Assembly (NCBI GenBank): GCA_963817735.1 | Contig: CAWFPP010000010.1 | Span: 263,925-327,924 of the forward strand | DNA: 64,000 nucleotides | DNA from: Bog-473 sp963817735 | GTDB taxonomy: Bacteria > Actinomycetota > Acidimicrobiia > Acidimicrobiales > RAAP-2 | Direction of reading: 5' to 3' | Shown: positions 44,120 through 53,038 of the stretch, piece by piece | Position numbering within the stretch: position 1 is the first letter of the stretch | Layout of the letters: each line of letters begins with the position of its first letter | Notes under the pieces: model-generated | What the model was told of the DNA's origin: nothing | Database searches by the model: none | Seen by the model: the letters and a program-made list of their open reading frames with translations, nothing else | Position numbers and translations under genes: made by a program

Positions 44120-45270
44120 CTACACCTTTCGTGTCTTAGTCACGTTAGTCAGTATAGTCATTGTCTGAGATCCGCAAGATGTCCCGTCCATGATGGTCGC
44201 GCGCACCATCTCGCCGATCAGTCGCCAAGGTACCGAATAGGCATTGCCATAGATCTCCACTGCACAATCCGCCTGCACCCGGCGGAGGAGTTCGCGCGCA
44301 ACGTGGAACGGCGGTACGCCGGCGATCGATTTGTGCGCTTTGGCCTCGTCGCGCTGGAATCGCGCAATAGGTGCCTCGCCAGTGGTGCCGTGCACCCGCA
44401 CATCAGCGATCTCGCGGGTCCGCGCATCAAGATGCGCCTCGAATGCTTCCCAGGTCGGGAAGGAGCGGCCGGCGATCGCGTTGCGCTTCACGTAGCCGAC
44501 GCCGTTCTCGGTCTTGCCCTTGGTGCGGGCGCGGTAGGGTGCGCAGGCCCGCGGCCGGAAGCCCCAGTGCTTGGCGAATGCCTTGAGCTTGTCGTTAAAC
44601 ACCACAGTGCGCGTTGCCGGATCATGGTCGATCACCAAGGCACGCGCGTTGTCGAACAGAACTTCCTCAGTCACGTCGCCAAATTTGGCGAAGGCGCTTT
44701 CCAGTCCTTCAAACCAGCTATCTTGCGGCTCATTGTGGAACGCCCGGACGTGATGCCGTCGCGAATAGCCGAGCGTGGCAACGAACAGATAGGCGCGGAC
44801 CTTGCTGCCGCCGATCTCGACCAGGCGCTCGCCAAAATCAATCTGCATTTGCCGACCCGGCGCCGTCTCGAAGCGCATTGTTGCTCGCGCTTCCGCTTCC
44901 AGCTCCCGCCGGTAGGGCTTCACCGCTCGCTCCACCGTGCGAAGGCTGACGACGATGCCAGTCTCGGCCGCCAGCTCCTGGCGGATCACGTCGGCATTGC
45001 TGCGATGCCGATGCAACCGTTCCCTCAGCCAGCGCTCCAGTCCGTCAAGCGCCTTTTTGCGCTCCGGCTGTCGGTACGGCGTCCAGCCGCCGGTCGCGAA
45101 GTAATCCTTCACTGTGTTGCGGCTGACCCAAGTTCTCGGGCAATCCGTTTGGCCCCCCACCCCAGCTCCTTCAGCCGAAGCATCGCCGAAACCTCTTCCG
45201 GCTCCAGCATCGCCTCCCTCCGTGGATCCTTGATCCGCAGAGGTCCTGAACCGAGTCGCTCCTGCCGCAT
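44120..45270 (-). pseudogene. istA: IS21-family transposase IstA, frameshifted and 3'-truncated
   Basis: The start (RQERLGSGPLRIKDPRREAM, EVSAMLRLKELGWGAKRIAR) is followed by a one-base loss near 45,128. The frame then continues VSRNTVKDYFATGGWTPYRQ, RQMQIDFGERLVEIGGSKVR, VLFDNARALV and KGKTENGVGYVKRNA. It breaks off after YSVPWRLIGEMVRATIMDG, before the normal C-terminus, at the TA operator. istB is absent. The element cannot transpose by itself. Confidence 0.85.
44137..44160 (-). promoter_or_regulatory. Antitoxin promoter/operator with three TGACTA iterons
   Basis: On the minus strand TGACTA occurs three times with an exact 9-bp period (44,155, 44,146 and 44,137 as TAGTCA on the plus strand). 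A TATACT -10-like hexamer lies within the array, about 35 bp before the antitoxin ATG. It is a plausible autoregulatory site for the Phd/YefM protein. Confidence 0.5.
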
Positions 45271-45390
45271 AAAAACCCCCGTTGCTTGACGTCGTGAGGG
45301 GGGTCAATTCCTCGTGTCGTCTGGAGTGCGCCCCTGACGGTGGACAGATTGCAGGTTGGGAATTGACCGGGGCTGCCGGGCTTTCAGAGG

Positions 45391-45750
45391 ATGAAAGCCA
45401 TGGCCAAGCACCGCACCCACAGCATCGAGTTCAAACGGCAGATCGCCCAGGACTTCATTGCAGGCGAGACGCTCCATGCTCTCGCCAGCCGACACGACAT
45501 CTCGCGCAACCTCATCCGAATCTGGGTGCGGAAGTTTGAAGCTGGAGCGTTCGATGATGATGCCCGGGCGGCTGATCTGCTTCAGGACTACGAGGCAAAG
45601 ATCGCGGCGCTCGAACGCATGGTCGGTCGGCAGGCCCTCGAAATCGAGTTTCTAAAAGGGGCTCTGAAAAGCGCACCGCGGCCGAGAAGCGCGAGTACAT
45701 CCGTCATCACCGGCCCCGTGGCCTCTCCATCGCCGAAGGATGCCGGCTGA
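45391..45750 (+). CDS. IS3-family transposase OrfA
   Basis: This 119-aa N-terminal transposase protein has the HTH (IEFKRQIAQDFIAGETLHAL, ISRNLIRIWVRKFEAGAF) and a leucine-zipper-like helix (LLQDYEAKIAALERMVGRQA). An AAAAGGGG run at ~45,654-45,661 lies at the point where a -1 shift enters the OrfB frame (SEKRTAAEKREYIRHH). A fused OrfAB transposase by programmed frameshifting is likely. Confidence 0.88.
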   Translation: MKAMAKHRTHSIEFKRQIAQDFIAGETLHALASRHDISRNLIRIWVRKFEAGAFDDDARAADLLQDYEAKIAALERMVGRQALEIEFLKGALKSAPRPRSASTSVITGPVASPSPKDAG

Positions 45751-46547
45751 TGGGCCTGTCTCGCTCCACCTACTACGACGTTCCGTCATTGCCGACTGAC
45801 GACGCCGCGCTGGTCGCGACCATGATCGCGATCTGCGATGAGTTCGAAGCCTATGGCTATCGCCGGGTTGGCGCCGAGCTGCGCCATCGCGGCATAGTCG
45901 TCAATTCCAAGAAGATCCGCCGTCTCATGCGCGAGAACGACCTGCAACCCAAGCGCCGCAAGCGGTTCGTGGCCACGACCGACAGCGACCACGACGGTCC
46001 GATCTTCCCCGACCTCGCCCGCCACAGGATCCTCGACGGCCCGAACCAGGTCTGGGTGGCGGACATCACCTACATCGCGATCGCCGCCGGCTTCGTCTAT
46101 ATGGCCGCCATCCTCGATGCCTGGTCACGCCGGGTGGTCGGATATGCGATCAGCCGCTCAATTGATGCGCGCCTGGCCGTTGCTGCGCTGAAGGCAGCCA
46201 TCCGAGCTCGGCAGCCACCGAAGGGCTGCATTCACCACTCGGATCGCGGCTCGCAATATGCCTCTGAGGTCTACCGCGGCCTGCTCACCGACCACGGTCT
46301 CGTTGGTTCGATGGGGCGGCGCGGGAACCCCTACGACAATGCGAAGGCAGAGAGCTTCATGAAGACACTGAAGGTCGAGGCCGTCTATCTGATGGACTAC
46401 GAAACCTTCGAGGATGTGACTGCTGATCTTCCCCGCTTCATCGACGAGGTTTACAACACTCGCAGACTCCATTCCGCGCTCGGCTATCTGAGCCCGGCCC
46501 AGTTCGAGGACGACCACGCCCGGCAGACGGTCAAAACTGCCGCCTAA
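45750..46547 (+). CDS. IS3-family transposase OrfB (integrase core)
   Basis: This 265-aa catalytic protein has the DDE residues in VWVADITYIAIAAG, CIHHSDRGSQYAS and DNAKAESFMKTLKVE. It ends with the usual YNTRRLHSALGYLSPAQFE. The natural product is probably the -1 frameshift fusion beginning in OrfA, since codons upstream of this ATG are open and family-like. Intact. Confidence 0.92.
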   Translation: MGLSRSTYYDVPSLPTDDAALVATMIAICDEFEAYGYRRVGAELRHRGIVVNSKKIRRLMRENDLQPKRRKRFVATTDSDHDGPIFPDLARHRILDGPNQVWVADITYIAIAAGFVYMAAILDAWSRRVVGYAISRSIDARLAVAALKAAIRARQPPKGCIHHSDRGSQYASEVYRGLLTDHGLVGSMGRRGNPYDNAKAESFMKTLKVEAVYLMDYETFEDVTADLPRFIDEVYNTRRLHSALGYLSPAQFEDDHARQTVKTAA

Positions 46548-46579
46548 TCCTGTCCGGCTCTAGGGGCGCACTCCAGTCA

Positions 46580-46608
46580 GGGGTCAATTCTTCATGTCGC
46601 CCGACACA
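46580..46608. repeat. IS21 terminal repeat displaced by the IS3 insertion
   Basis: GGGGTCAATTCTTCATGTCG (46,580-46,599) matches 45,300-45,319 at 18 of 20 positions. IS21 elements carry repeated transposase-binding words at their ends. The pair therefore marks the IS21 left terminus now split by the 1.25-kb IS3 element. The outer CCCGACACA is probably the IS21 tip. Confidence 0.55.
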
Positions 46609-46705
46609 CGTTTTTCAGCAAACTATTACTAGATTAGTGGTAGTCGACGATTTCGACATCGGCAGGCCCTCGCTCGCGCACAAGATCAGGTTGAGCGACG
46701 GAAGG

Positions 46706-46984
46706 CTACCGCCGCTTGCGTGTGAATCGGGACAGCTCGTCACCCTTGACCGGTCGACGCCTCACGCCGGCTCGCTTCAAAATTCTGAGCGCTTTAGCAA
46801 TGTTGGCACGGGCGGCACGCTCCGCGATGTAGCTCTCCGTTCTGAGTGCCGAGACTTTTTCCGCGACGGCCACGTTGATGAGCTGATTGAGAGCCACGCC
46901 TTCCGCCTCGGCCAACTTGCGCGCCTCGTCGAGGAGCGATGGCTGCAGCTGCAACGACGGGTCTCCCCCGATTACCCGCGTCAC
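46706..46984 (-). CDS. Ribbon-helix-helix-type antitoxin (HicB-family-like), orphan
   Basis: This 92-aa protein has LQLQPSLLDEARKLAEAEGV, ALNQLINVAVAEKVSAL and a basic tail (RILKRAGVRRRPVKGDEL). This is the architecture of rhizobial antitoxins with an Arc-like DNA-binding part. It starts at GTG. No toxin gene is adjacent on either side, so it is an orphan or its toxin was lost with the IS insertions. A half-copy exists at 33,400. Confidence 0.7.
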   Translation of the reverse strand: MTRVIGGDPSLQLQPSLLDEARKLAEAEGVALNQLINVAVAEKVSALRTESYIAERAARANIAKALRILKRAGVRRRPVKGDELSRFTRKRR

Positions 46985-47373
46985 CTTGGCCGGTCAACCA
47001 CAAGGTTCGCGCGTCGGCGGCTGCCTGGCCCCGTTTAGAATCGCGGTTACTGGCTTCGTTGTCTAATCGCGAACTGCCTATCCGGAGTTTCTACGATGAA
47101 CAACGTGTGGTGATGCGCTCGGGGCGGTAAAGCGCTCGCGCTTCCTCAACTGGGTTAATGGGACGAGGTTTGCTCATGTTCGCGGCAGGTCTTTTAGCAT
47201 AGGATTGGGCGGAGCATTCTGGCGCCGTCACCAAAAACCAGCTGCTCGTCGACGTCGCGTGCAAGTGATACAAGATCAGCATCGCGACCACCGCGACGAA
47301 GATCGACTGCGGCCACGTCACATACTCAGTACACAAGTCGAGCGGATCACAGCGCGCATAGGGATCATAAGCC

Positions 47374-47778
47374 ATGACCACAACCCTCAAAATCTCTCGT
47401 GTTCTCGGCGTAAGCAGCGACCCAGCAAACATCAGGATCACAATCAAGGTGCAGCTGGAAGATGGTTCGGAGGTCGACCTGATCATGGGCGGTCCGACTG
47501 CGCAAGCTTTAGCACCGATAGTACATCGAGAGGTTCGAAAGCTGGCGGACTCCATCAGGAGAGGAACAGAACAAACAGGGCAGGTACTGGCACTAAACGT
47601 TCAAAGCGTTCATATGGGTCATGATCTACAGACCCGTTCGTCTGTGGTTCTGTTTGATCAGGGTAAGCTTTCGGAAGCCGCGTATCGCCTCACTGAAAAT
47701 CAGCTGAAAGATTTGGGGCGCGGCTTAATTCAAGTGACGCAAGCTCTATCCGAGAAATCCCAAGACAAGCCTCACTGA
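47374..47778 (+). CDS. Hypothetical protein
   Basis: This 134-aa protein has TTLKISRVLGVSSDPANIRI, VQLEDGSEVDLIMGGPTAQA and LTENQLKDLGRGLIQVTQAL. It has balanced composition and an open frame from an ATG with a weak GGGA upstream. No family recognised. The ATG lies within CATG, whose other strand starts a competing 94-codon frame with a membrane-like segment (IFVAVVAMLILYHLHA), so which strand is used is unclear. Confidence 0.5.
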   Translation: MTTTLKISRVLGVSSDPANIRITIKVQLEDGSEVDLIMGGPTAQALAPIVHREVRKLADSIRRGTEQTGQVLALNVQSVHMGHDLQTRSSVVLFDQGKLSEAAYRLTENQLKDLGRGLIQVTQALSEKSQDKPH

Positions 47779-47996
47779 GCGGATTTGCGCGACCACTTCG
47801 CCGCTTTGTGGCGGGCCTCGTCCTCGGTCAGCAGCTTGGCTGCGGAGCGCTGACCAGGCTCGTCCTCGAAGTAGAAGTAGCCGAGCGCCTGCCCGGTGCT
47901 GTCGCGGGCACGACACTCGGCGTGGCATGGAGCGATGAGAAGGCGGCGCGTTACGTGGCCCAGAGGCCACTTCGTCGCCGGAAAAAGGAACCCCAA
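47772..47996 (-). pseudogene. Fragment of a conserved rhizobial small protein
   Basis: The frame carries ARDSTGQALGYFYFEDEPGQ and RSAAKLLTEDEARHKAAKW. This matches the core of short Bradyrhizobium proteins that usually end in a NIAKLPELL-type tail. Here the tail is replaced and the N-terminus is unrelated (TTG start inside a hairpin). Probably a relic. Confidence 0.45.
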
Positions 47997-48021
47997 GCAG
48001 TCTAAACATGCTTGGGGTTCC
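47987..48021. terminator. Strong 13-bp hairpin
   Basis: GGAACCCCAAGCA (47,987-47,999) pairs perfectly with TGCTTGGGGTTCC (48,009-48,021) around a 9-base loop. It could be a terminator for either side or a small mobile hairpin; no T run follows. Confidence 0.5.
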
Positions 48022-48060
48022 TGAGTTGTTGCCTCAACTTAGGCTTATGGCCTTGGCCGG

Positions 48061-48100
48061 GCGGCGGGGGGGGGGGTCGGGGGATCGGGGGATGGGGTGC
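48061..48100 (+). other. G-quadruplex-like G tract
   Basis: An 11-G run is followed by G5, G5 and G4 tracts separated by 2-3 bases, all within 40 bp. It fits the G4 pattern, and the long homopolymer is also a place where assemblies often err. Confidence 0.7.
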
Positions 48101-48347
48101 CGCCCGTTGGCCTTAATTCTTTCAAATACAAAGCGGGGTCGCGGCTGTGACGCCGAGCCGCGACGAATGGACAAAGGTTAGTACGTTTGTCTGCTTTGCC
48201 CCGAAAGCAACCGTTGGCCAACTCGTGAGCAAATGTCGCGATGGGCAAAACCCAAACTCTTGGTGCAGGACATCCCCCTCAGATCGAGCAATTTCCTTTG
48301 TACTCGAAGCCACGTTATACTTACCCAAGTTATGCCCTGGATCGAGC

Positions 48348-49946
48348 ATGTGGCAGCGAGCCGGACTCTGCATTTTTCTCTGCGCGATATTTGAGCTGAC
48401 TGTTTTGGTGCGGGGTGCGTCACCGCTTGGCCTGGCTTCACCATCAGGTCCAATCACCGCTCCGCTGAGACCTCTTTCGATTAATCCCAACTACTTTAGC
48501 GATACAAACGGCAAAGTCGTCTATCTGATAGGGTCTCACACTTGGAACGCTTTTCAGGATTGGGGAACAAATGATTCTCCTGTGCCGTTCGATTTTGATG
48601 CGTATGTAAGAATGCTCGTTGACCACAACCATAATTTCACTCTGTTGTGGCAGACAGAACTGCCAAGGTTTTGTGGATTGCCGACCACGGCAAGTGCGCC
48701 CCCTGATTTTGCTGTGGCTCCACTGCCTTGGCAGCGCACAGGTCCCGGCAACGCATCGGACGGCAAACTGAAATTCGATTTCACAAAGTTCGACCAAACG
48801 TACTTTGATCGGCTTCGCGATCGGGTCCAAAAGCTGGGCGAGACTGGCATTTACGCAGGAGTTTACTTTTTCTCTGGCGAATTTCTACTGCGGTTTCGCT
48901 GTCCTGGTGATGGATATCCCTTTACCGGGTCCAACAATGTGAACGAAGTCGACGATGGTGGCGGAACTGGGTCGGTCACAATGACTGCTCCCAATGCGAT
49001 CACAGCAATTCAGGACGCTTTAGTCAAAAAAATTATCGACACGCTTAACGATCTACCGAATGTCTTGTGGATAGTCTCTGAAGAGGCACCCTCTCACTCG
49101 AAATGGTGGAACAGTCATCTAATTGCTTTCGCACGCTCCTATGAGGCCGCGAAGCCGGTTCAGCACCCGATCGGCTATGGAGTGCTTGACGATTTCAACA
49201 ACTCTGTTCTTCTAGACAGCGACGCCGACTGGATTGCGCCCGCAGCGCGAATTCCGCAATCTCGTCTTCGGGATTTCGTTGACCGGCAAATCACCAATGG
49301 CGGTATCCGGTGGCTGATTGATAAACTGCTCCCAACAGCTAACTGCGGGCAAGGTCACCCTCCCTGCAAAGTGATCATCAACAATTCTGATCATAGTTAT
49401 TTTGGGATGTGGACTGATTCCGCGCAGGTCAACAGAAATTTCTTCTGGATCAACTTCACTGCCGGAAACCAAGCTATATTCATGGATCCCTATGTCGTTT
49501 ATTATCCACGCGAAAATCGCAATCTCTGCTTATCTCCTGTAAATGGGATCTGTTCTGAACCTGATTCGCGCTGGGATAGTGTGCGGGATACGATCGGCTT
49601 TATCCGCTATTATGCTGAACGTATGAATTTGGCCGCCATGACAGCACAGGGAACTCTTTCTTCCACAGGTCACGCTCTTGCCAACACTAATCCGAATAGT
49701 GCTGAATTCCTGATATATTCGCCCGACGGGAGCAGCTTTACTGTAAATCTATCTGGCTATGAAAGTCAGTTTGCCGTTGAATGGATGAACCCCGCAACAG
49801 GAGTTAGAGTCCCAGGCGCAATCGTACGTGGAGGTGCGGTCAGAACTTTCCAGCCACCCTTTAGTATCGACGCAGTACTGCATCTCGCTATCATGGCCAA
49901 TACGCCAGCGGCTCCGAAAGTCGATTCGAACAGCAAGGGTCATTAA
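48348..49946 (+). CDS. Exported DUF4038-type (apiosidase-like) glycoside hydrolase
   Basis: This 532-aa protein starts at the ATG that gives a signal peptide (WQRAGLCIFLCAIFELTVLV). The upstream 67 codons in frame look non-coding. The catalytic barrel shows NPNYFSDTNGKVVYLIGSHT, FDFDAYVRMLVDHNHNFTLL, DLPNVLWIVSEEAPSHSKWW (paired Glu) and DNNSDHSYFG-like sequence. The C-terminal beta domain (FLIYSPDGSSFTVNLSGYES, VEWMNPATG) resembles the collagen-binding-like module found after DUF4038. It probably acts on plant or exopolysaccharide. A second, divergent member is at 55,863. Confidence 0.8.
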   Translation: MWQRAGLCIFLCAIFELTVLVRGASPLGLASPSGPITAPLRPLSINPNYFSDTNGKVVYLIGSHTWNAFQDWGTNDSPVPFDFDAYVRMLVDHNHNFTLLWQTELPRFCGLPTTASAPPDFAVAPLPWQRTGPGNASDGKLKFDFTKFDQTYFDRLRDRVQKLGETGIYAGVYFFSGEFLLRFRCPGDGYPFTGSNNVNEVDDGGGTGSVTMTAPNAITAIQDALVKKIIDTLNDLPNVLWIVSEEAPSHSKWWNSHLIAFARSYEAAKPVQHPIGYGVLDDFNNSVLLDSDADWIAPAARIPQSRLRDFVDRQITNGGIRWLIDKLLPTANCGQGHPPCKVIINNSDHSYFGMWTDSAQVNRNFFWINFTAGNQAIFMDPYVVYYPRENRNLCLSPVNGICSEPDSRWDSVRDTIGFIRYYAERMNLAAMTAQGTLSSTGHALANTNPNSAEFLIYSPDGSSFTVNLSGYESQFAVEWMNPATGVRVPGAIVRGGAVRTFQPPFSIDAVLHLAIMANTPAAPKVDSNSKGH

Positions 49947-49978
49947 CCGTCACTCCTTAGCGAATTTCCGGTCAGGTC

Positions 49979-50116
49979 ATTCGCGCTGTGTTCGATCGAG
50001 GCAGCACATCCTTCCATTTCCGTTTTGCCCCGAATGAAGCCGCGTGGTGGAAGAAGATCGGCATCGATCCAACCGACCCCGCCCGCGCCCTGTGGCTGGA
50101 GACGCATCATGGATGA
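49979..50116 (+). pseudogene. C-terminal fragment of an unidentified protein
   Basis: Forty-five codons (VFDRGSTSFHFRFAPNEAAW, WKKIGIDPTDPARALWLETH) form a coherent end with no start. The composition suits Rhizobiales. Identity not recognised. Confidence 0.35.
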
Positions 50117-50157
50117 AAGCAAATTCAGCGCCAAAGCGACTACGCTGAGACTATAGG

Positions 50158-50559
50158 TCAGGCCGCCGCTCGCTTCGGGGACCGTCGTGAGGGCGCTTTC
50201 TTCGGAGGTGGAAGGAGCAGATCGGCCGGCACGCGGAAACGGGCGCGCAGACGTTGCACCATCGCCATACTCAGCCCCTTCTTGCCACGCATCACTTCAC
50301 TCACGCGGCTTGGGGTGCCGAGGAGCGGGACTAGGTCCGCTCGAGTGAGACCGTGCTGATCCATGAGGTGGTGGATCAGATCGGCAACGCTCGGCGACCG
50401 GCGAGGCCATTTCTTTTCCTCGTACGCGGCGATCAGGCGCACTTGGGCCTCCAGCCGAGCGACATCGGCTGGATTATTCGAATTCCATAGCTGGTCGACG
50501 AGCGCGCGGGCGCGCGCGAGTTCGGCATCGCTATCGATCAGGATAAGGGTCGCATCCAT
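50158..50559 (-). CDS. higA: HigA-type antitoxin
   Basis: This 133-aa antitoxin has an N-terminal part ARARALVDQLWNSNNPADVA, then a Cro/C1-type HTH (VADLIHHLMDQHGLTRADLV, PLLGTPSRVSEVMRGKKGLS) and a basic tail. It lies directly behind higB with a one-base overlap (TGATG). It should bind its own promoter and neutralise HigB. Intact although the toxin gene is interrupted. Confidence 0.88.
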   Translation of the reverse strand: MDATLILIDSDAELARARALVDQLWNSNNPADVARLEAQVRLIAAYEEKKWPRRSPSVADLIHHLMDQHGLTRADLVPLLGTPSRVSEVMRGKKGLSMAMVQRLRARFRVPADLLLPPPKKAPSRRSPKRAAA

Positions 50560-50870
50560 CAGACTGTCTCCGCATCGATCTTATCGTACTCGGCATGGGT
50601 CCCGAAGAATCGGATTGCCTAGGCTCCTGCCTGATACTGTACGCTTGCAATCAATCTGTAATCGTTGCCCTTGATGTTGAACACCACTCGGCTGCCCTTG
50701 AGAACGCTCGCTTTTGGATACGACGCCTTCACATCAGCTGGGGTGCGCCACTGAGCGCGCCCCACAATGGCAAGCCAAGCATAGTACTGCGTCCGTGTCG
50801 CGTTGATTCCCTTGTGGCCGGCATGAGTCTTGAAGTAGCGCTCGACGACCTCGGTACCGATGACGAACAT
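50559..50870 (-). pseudogene. higB: HigB-type toxin with an internal amber codon
   Basis: The frame begins FVIGTEVVERYFKTHAGHKG and has the HigB_toxin core QWRTPADVKASYPKASVLKG, SRVVFNIKGNDYRLIASVQY. A TAG follows, then in the same frame AIRFFGTHAEYDKIDAETV to the normal stop that overlaps higA. One substitution separates it from a full 103-aa mRNA-interferase-type toxin. The truncated form lacks the conserved last strand and is probably inactive. Confidence 0.82.
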
Positions 50871-51090
50871 CGCTGAAGTGTGACACGAATTTCCAAAAAA
50901 TGGAAGGCGCGCCCCAGAATTGTCGGCTGTCGTCCACGACCTCGGACGGTGTGCGGCCGTGGAGCCCGTGATTGGCCAATTCAAGTCCGCGCCGCAGGAC
51001 CGCAATCATCTTGTTCACCGCGCCAATCCGATTTTCACGCGACGTTGGCAGCGTGCGCGCGGCGTTCGACTTTCAGGTGCGCCTTGCTCG

Positions 51091-51798
51091 CTATGAGTGC
51101 GCTTTTTTCTTGCCGAGCGATTTGAGCCCGCGCAAGCGCGCCGCCCAACCTTCCTTAATAACCTGCTTGCCCCGCCCCAAAGCCAATGCGTCGGCCGGCA
51201 CATCCTCGGTGATCACCGAGCCGGCGCCGACGTAGGCGCGCGCGCCGATCTCGACCGGTGCCACCAACGTCGAATTGGAGCCGATGAACGCCTCCTTGCC
51301 GATCGCGGTGCGGTGCTTATCGCTGCCATCGTAATTGCAGATAATGGTGCCAGCTCCGACATTGGCCTTGGCGCCAACAACGGCGTCGCCGATGTAGCTC
51401 AGATGCTTGGTCTTGGCGCCGGCTTCGATCACCGCTTGCTTGACCTCGACGAAATTGCCGACGTGGGCGCCGTCGCCGAGCCGGGTGCCCGGCCGTAGCC
51501 GGGCAAACGGGCCGACAGACGCCCCTTTACCGATATGGGCGCCAACCAGGTGGGAAAACGAATGGATCACCGCGCCATCCTCCACCGTGACCTTCTCGCC
51601 GAACACGACATAGGGCTCGACCACCACATCCATGCCGAATTTGGTGTCGGCGCACAAAAAAACCGTTTCCGGCGCAACGAAGGTGACACCGGCCTCGAGC
51701 GCGGCATTGCGCAGGCGCTGCTGCGCCACCGCTTCCGCTTCGGCGACCTGGCTCTTGCTGTTGATGCCGCGCACTTCGTCCTCCTCGACTTCGATCGA
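51091..51798 (-). pseudogene. glmU: GlmU acetyltransferase half, N-terminal domain missing
   Basis: The frame starts inside the linker (EVEEDEVRGINSKSQVAEAE) and gives the whole left-handed beta-helix domain: FGEKVTVEDGAVIHSFSHLV, GPFARLRPGTRLGDGAHVGN, FVEVKQAVIEAG, KTKHLSYIGDAVVG, NVGAGTIICNYDG and RTAIGKEAFIGSNSTLVAPV. The pyrophosphorylase domain upstream is absent and unrelated sequence abuts. GlmU normally makes UDP-GlcNAc from GlcN-1-P, the product of GlmM, which is also broken here. Confidence 0.85.
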
Positions 51799-51822
51799 TC
51801 CTGAATAATTACTGTAAAAGCT

Positions 51823-51859
51823 TTAACCGGCAAGTGAGACAGGCACCAGCCCAGCAATG
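51823..51859. repeat. Dispersed ~37-bp repeat, copy 1
   Basis: TTAACCGG...GACAGGCACCAG...CAGCAATG matches 55,702-55,738 with about six differences. It lies just beyond the glmU break. Confidence 0.55.
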
Positions 51860-51962
51860 CACTCGTCGGGCGACGCGGACCGCATGAACACAACGCCGCG
51901 GAGTAAGCCGATGATGAGTGGCCCACAGCAGCAACGATAGCCTTGCACTAATCCTGTATGGG

Positions 51963-52070
51963 CACATAGGGCACGGATCGCGAATTTGCGGCGCGAGAGG
52001 ATGCGTCTCTCATAGCGATCAAGCTTGAGGAGTTCCGGTAGCGCGCGGCGCCGTGGAACGCTTCCTCAAA
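51963..52070 (-). repeat. Dispersed 108-bp repeat, copy 2
   Basis: This is nearly identical to 42,900-43,007. The surrounding sequences differ completely, so the repeat is the only shared part. It encodes the same protein tail (ERRILSRRKFAIRAL) on the minus strand. Confidence 0.85.
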
Positions 52071-52355
52071 ATTCTCTCCCAGCCGCGGGCGCCGATGCAC
52101 AGATCGCTGCTTCCCTTGGCGTCATCTTCATAAACTCAAGTCATTGTATATCCGTAGAAATCCTGGTTCCATTTTGAGGAATGACACTTTTTCCGTGTGT
52201 CGTTTTATATGTGTGACTTTAGCTTGTATACCGCGTCATGTACTGCGAGTGCCAGGACGTTTGCTCGTGACCTAATCAATCTCACACCGGCTTATTTGGC
52301 ACTGAATCAGGTTCTTGATGACAAAAAAATTGGCGACCCAATTGGTTTTATCTGA

Positions 52356-53038
52356 TGCAAAGGCCTCAGCGGGCGCGATGTTAAACTACTTGCACGTCAC
52401 GCCGCTCTTGAGGGGCTTGCAAGACGTTTCGGAGGTGGCGCTGCTGAAGTTGACGCGCTCGAAATAGATTTCAGTCCCCTCACGATTAACAGTCGCTTAA
52501 CGCCCGCGTCCGAAATCAAAACGACTGTTTGGCGTGATCGTCTGGGCAAACACGAAAGGCTCAGAGTTGGTCTGGTATGGGCTGGAAATCCCAGGAAAGA
52601 ACTGCCGAACGCAAATCTGATCGACCGCCAGCGTAGCATTGAGTTTGATCGGTTCGCTCCCCTTTTTCAGGTGACAAAGTGTGAATTCTACAATCTGCAA
52701 AAAGGCGATGATGCGGTAGCCCAGTTACGCAATAGTCCTCTGCGTCAGGAGGTCATCGACTGGACCGATGACCTACATGACTTTTCGGACACTGCCGCGC
52801 TGATCGAAAATTTGGACCTGATCATTTCCGTGGATACCTCGGTGGTGCATCTTGCTGGCGCACTTGGCAAGCCATTTTGGCTCCTCAATCGATACAATAC
52901 CTGTTGGCGTTGGCCGCTCGATCGCGAAGACAGTCCATAGTACCCGACCGCCCGCCTGTTTCGGCAGGATGAGACCCGGGAGATAACGTCATTGCGCGCG
53001 TTCATGCCGCGTTGCATGACTTCGTTCGCAGTTGCTGA
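52356..53038 (+). pseudogene. TPR/heptosyltransferase-type glycosyltransferase, C-terminal relic
   Basis: The open frame from 52,356 gives LRVGLVWAGNPRKELPNANL, RSIEFDRFAPLFQ and the nucleotide-sugar site LIENLDLIISVDTSVVHLAG, ALGKPFWLLNRYN, WRWPLDREDSP. A TAG replaces the usual Trp before YPTARLFRQDETRE, and a frame change precedes DNVIARVHAALHDFV and the stop. The large N-terminal TPR part is missing. Such proteins build surface polysaccharide. Confidence 0.7.

Larger units (their letters stand above)
45322..46575 (+). mobile_element. IS3-family insertion sequence
   Basis: Terminal inverted repeats TGGAGTGCGCCCCT (45,322-45,335) and its complement (46,562-46,575) bracket two overlapping transposase frames. 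A 3-bp GTC flanks both ends, consistent with an IS3-type target duplication. The flanking DNA on each side carries one copy of an IS21-end repeat, so it inserted inside the IS21 terminus. Confidence 0.88.

Noticed and set aside
44120..45307. Intact IstA of 395 codons
   Set aside because: The N-terminal ~65 codons of that frame are non-family; the proper N-terminus lies in another frame with a one-base shift, and the C-terminus is missing.
48147..48347. N-terminal extension of the 48-kb glycosidase
   Set aside because: The 67 codons before the ATG at 48,348 lack a ribosome site and would bury the signal peptide inside the protein.
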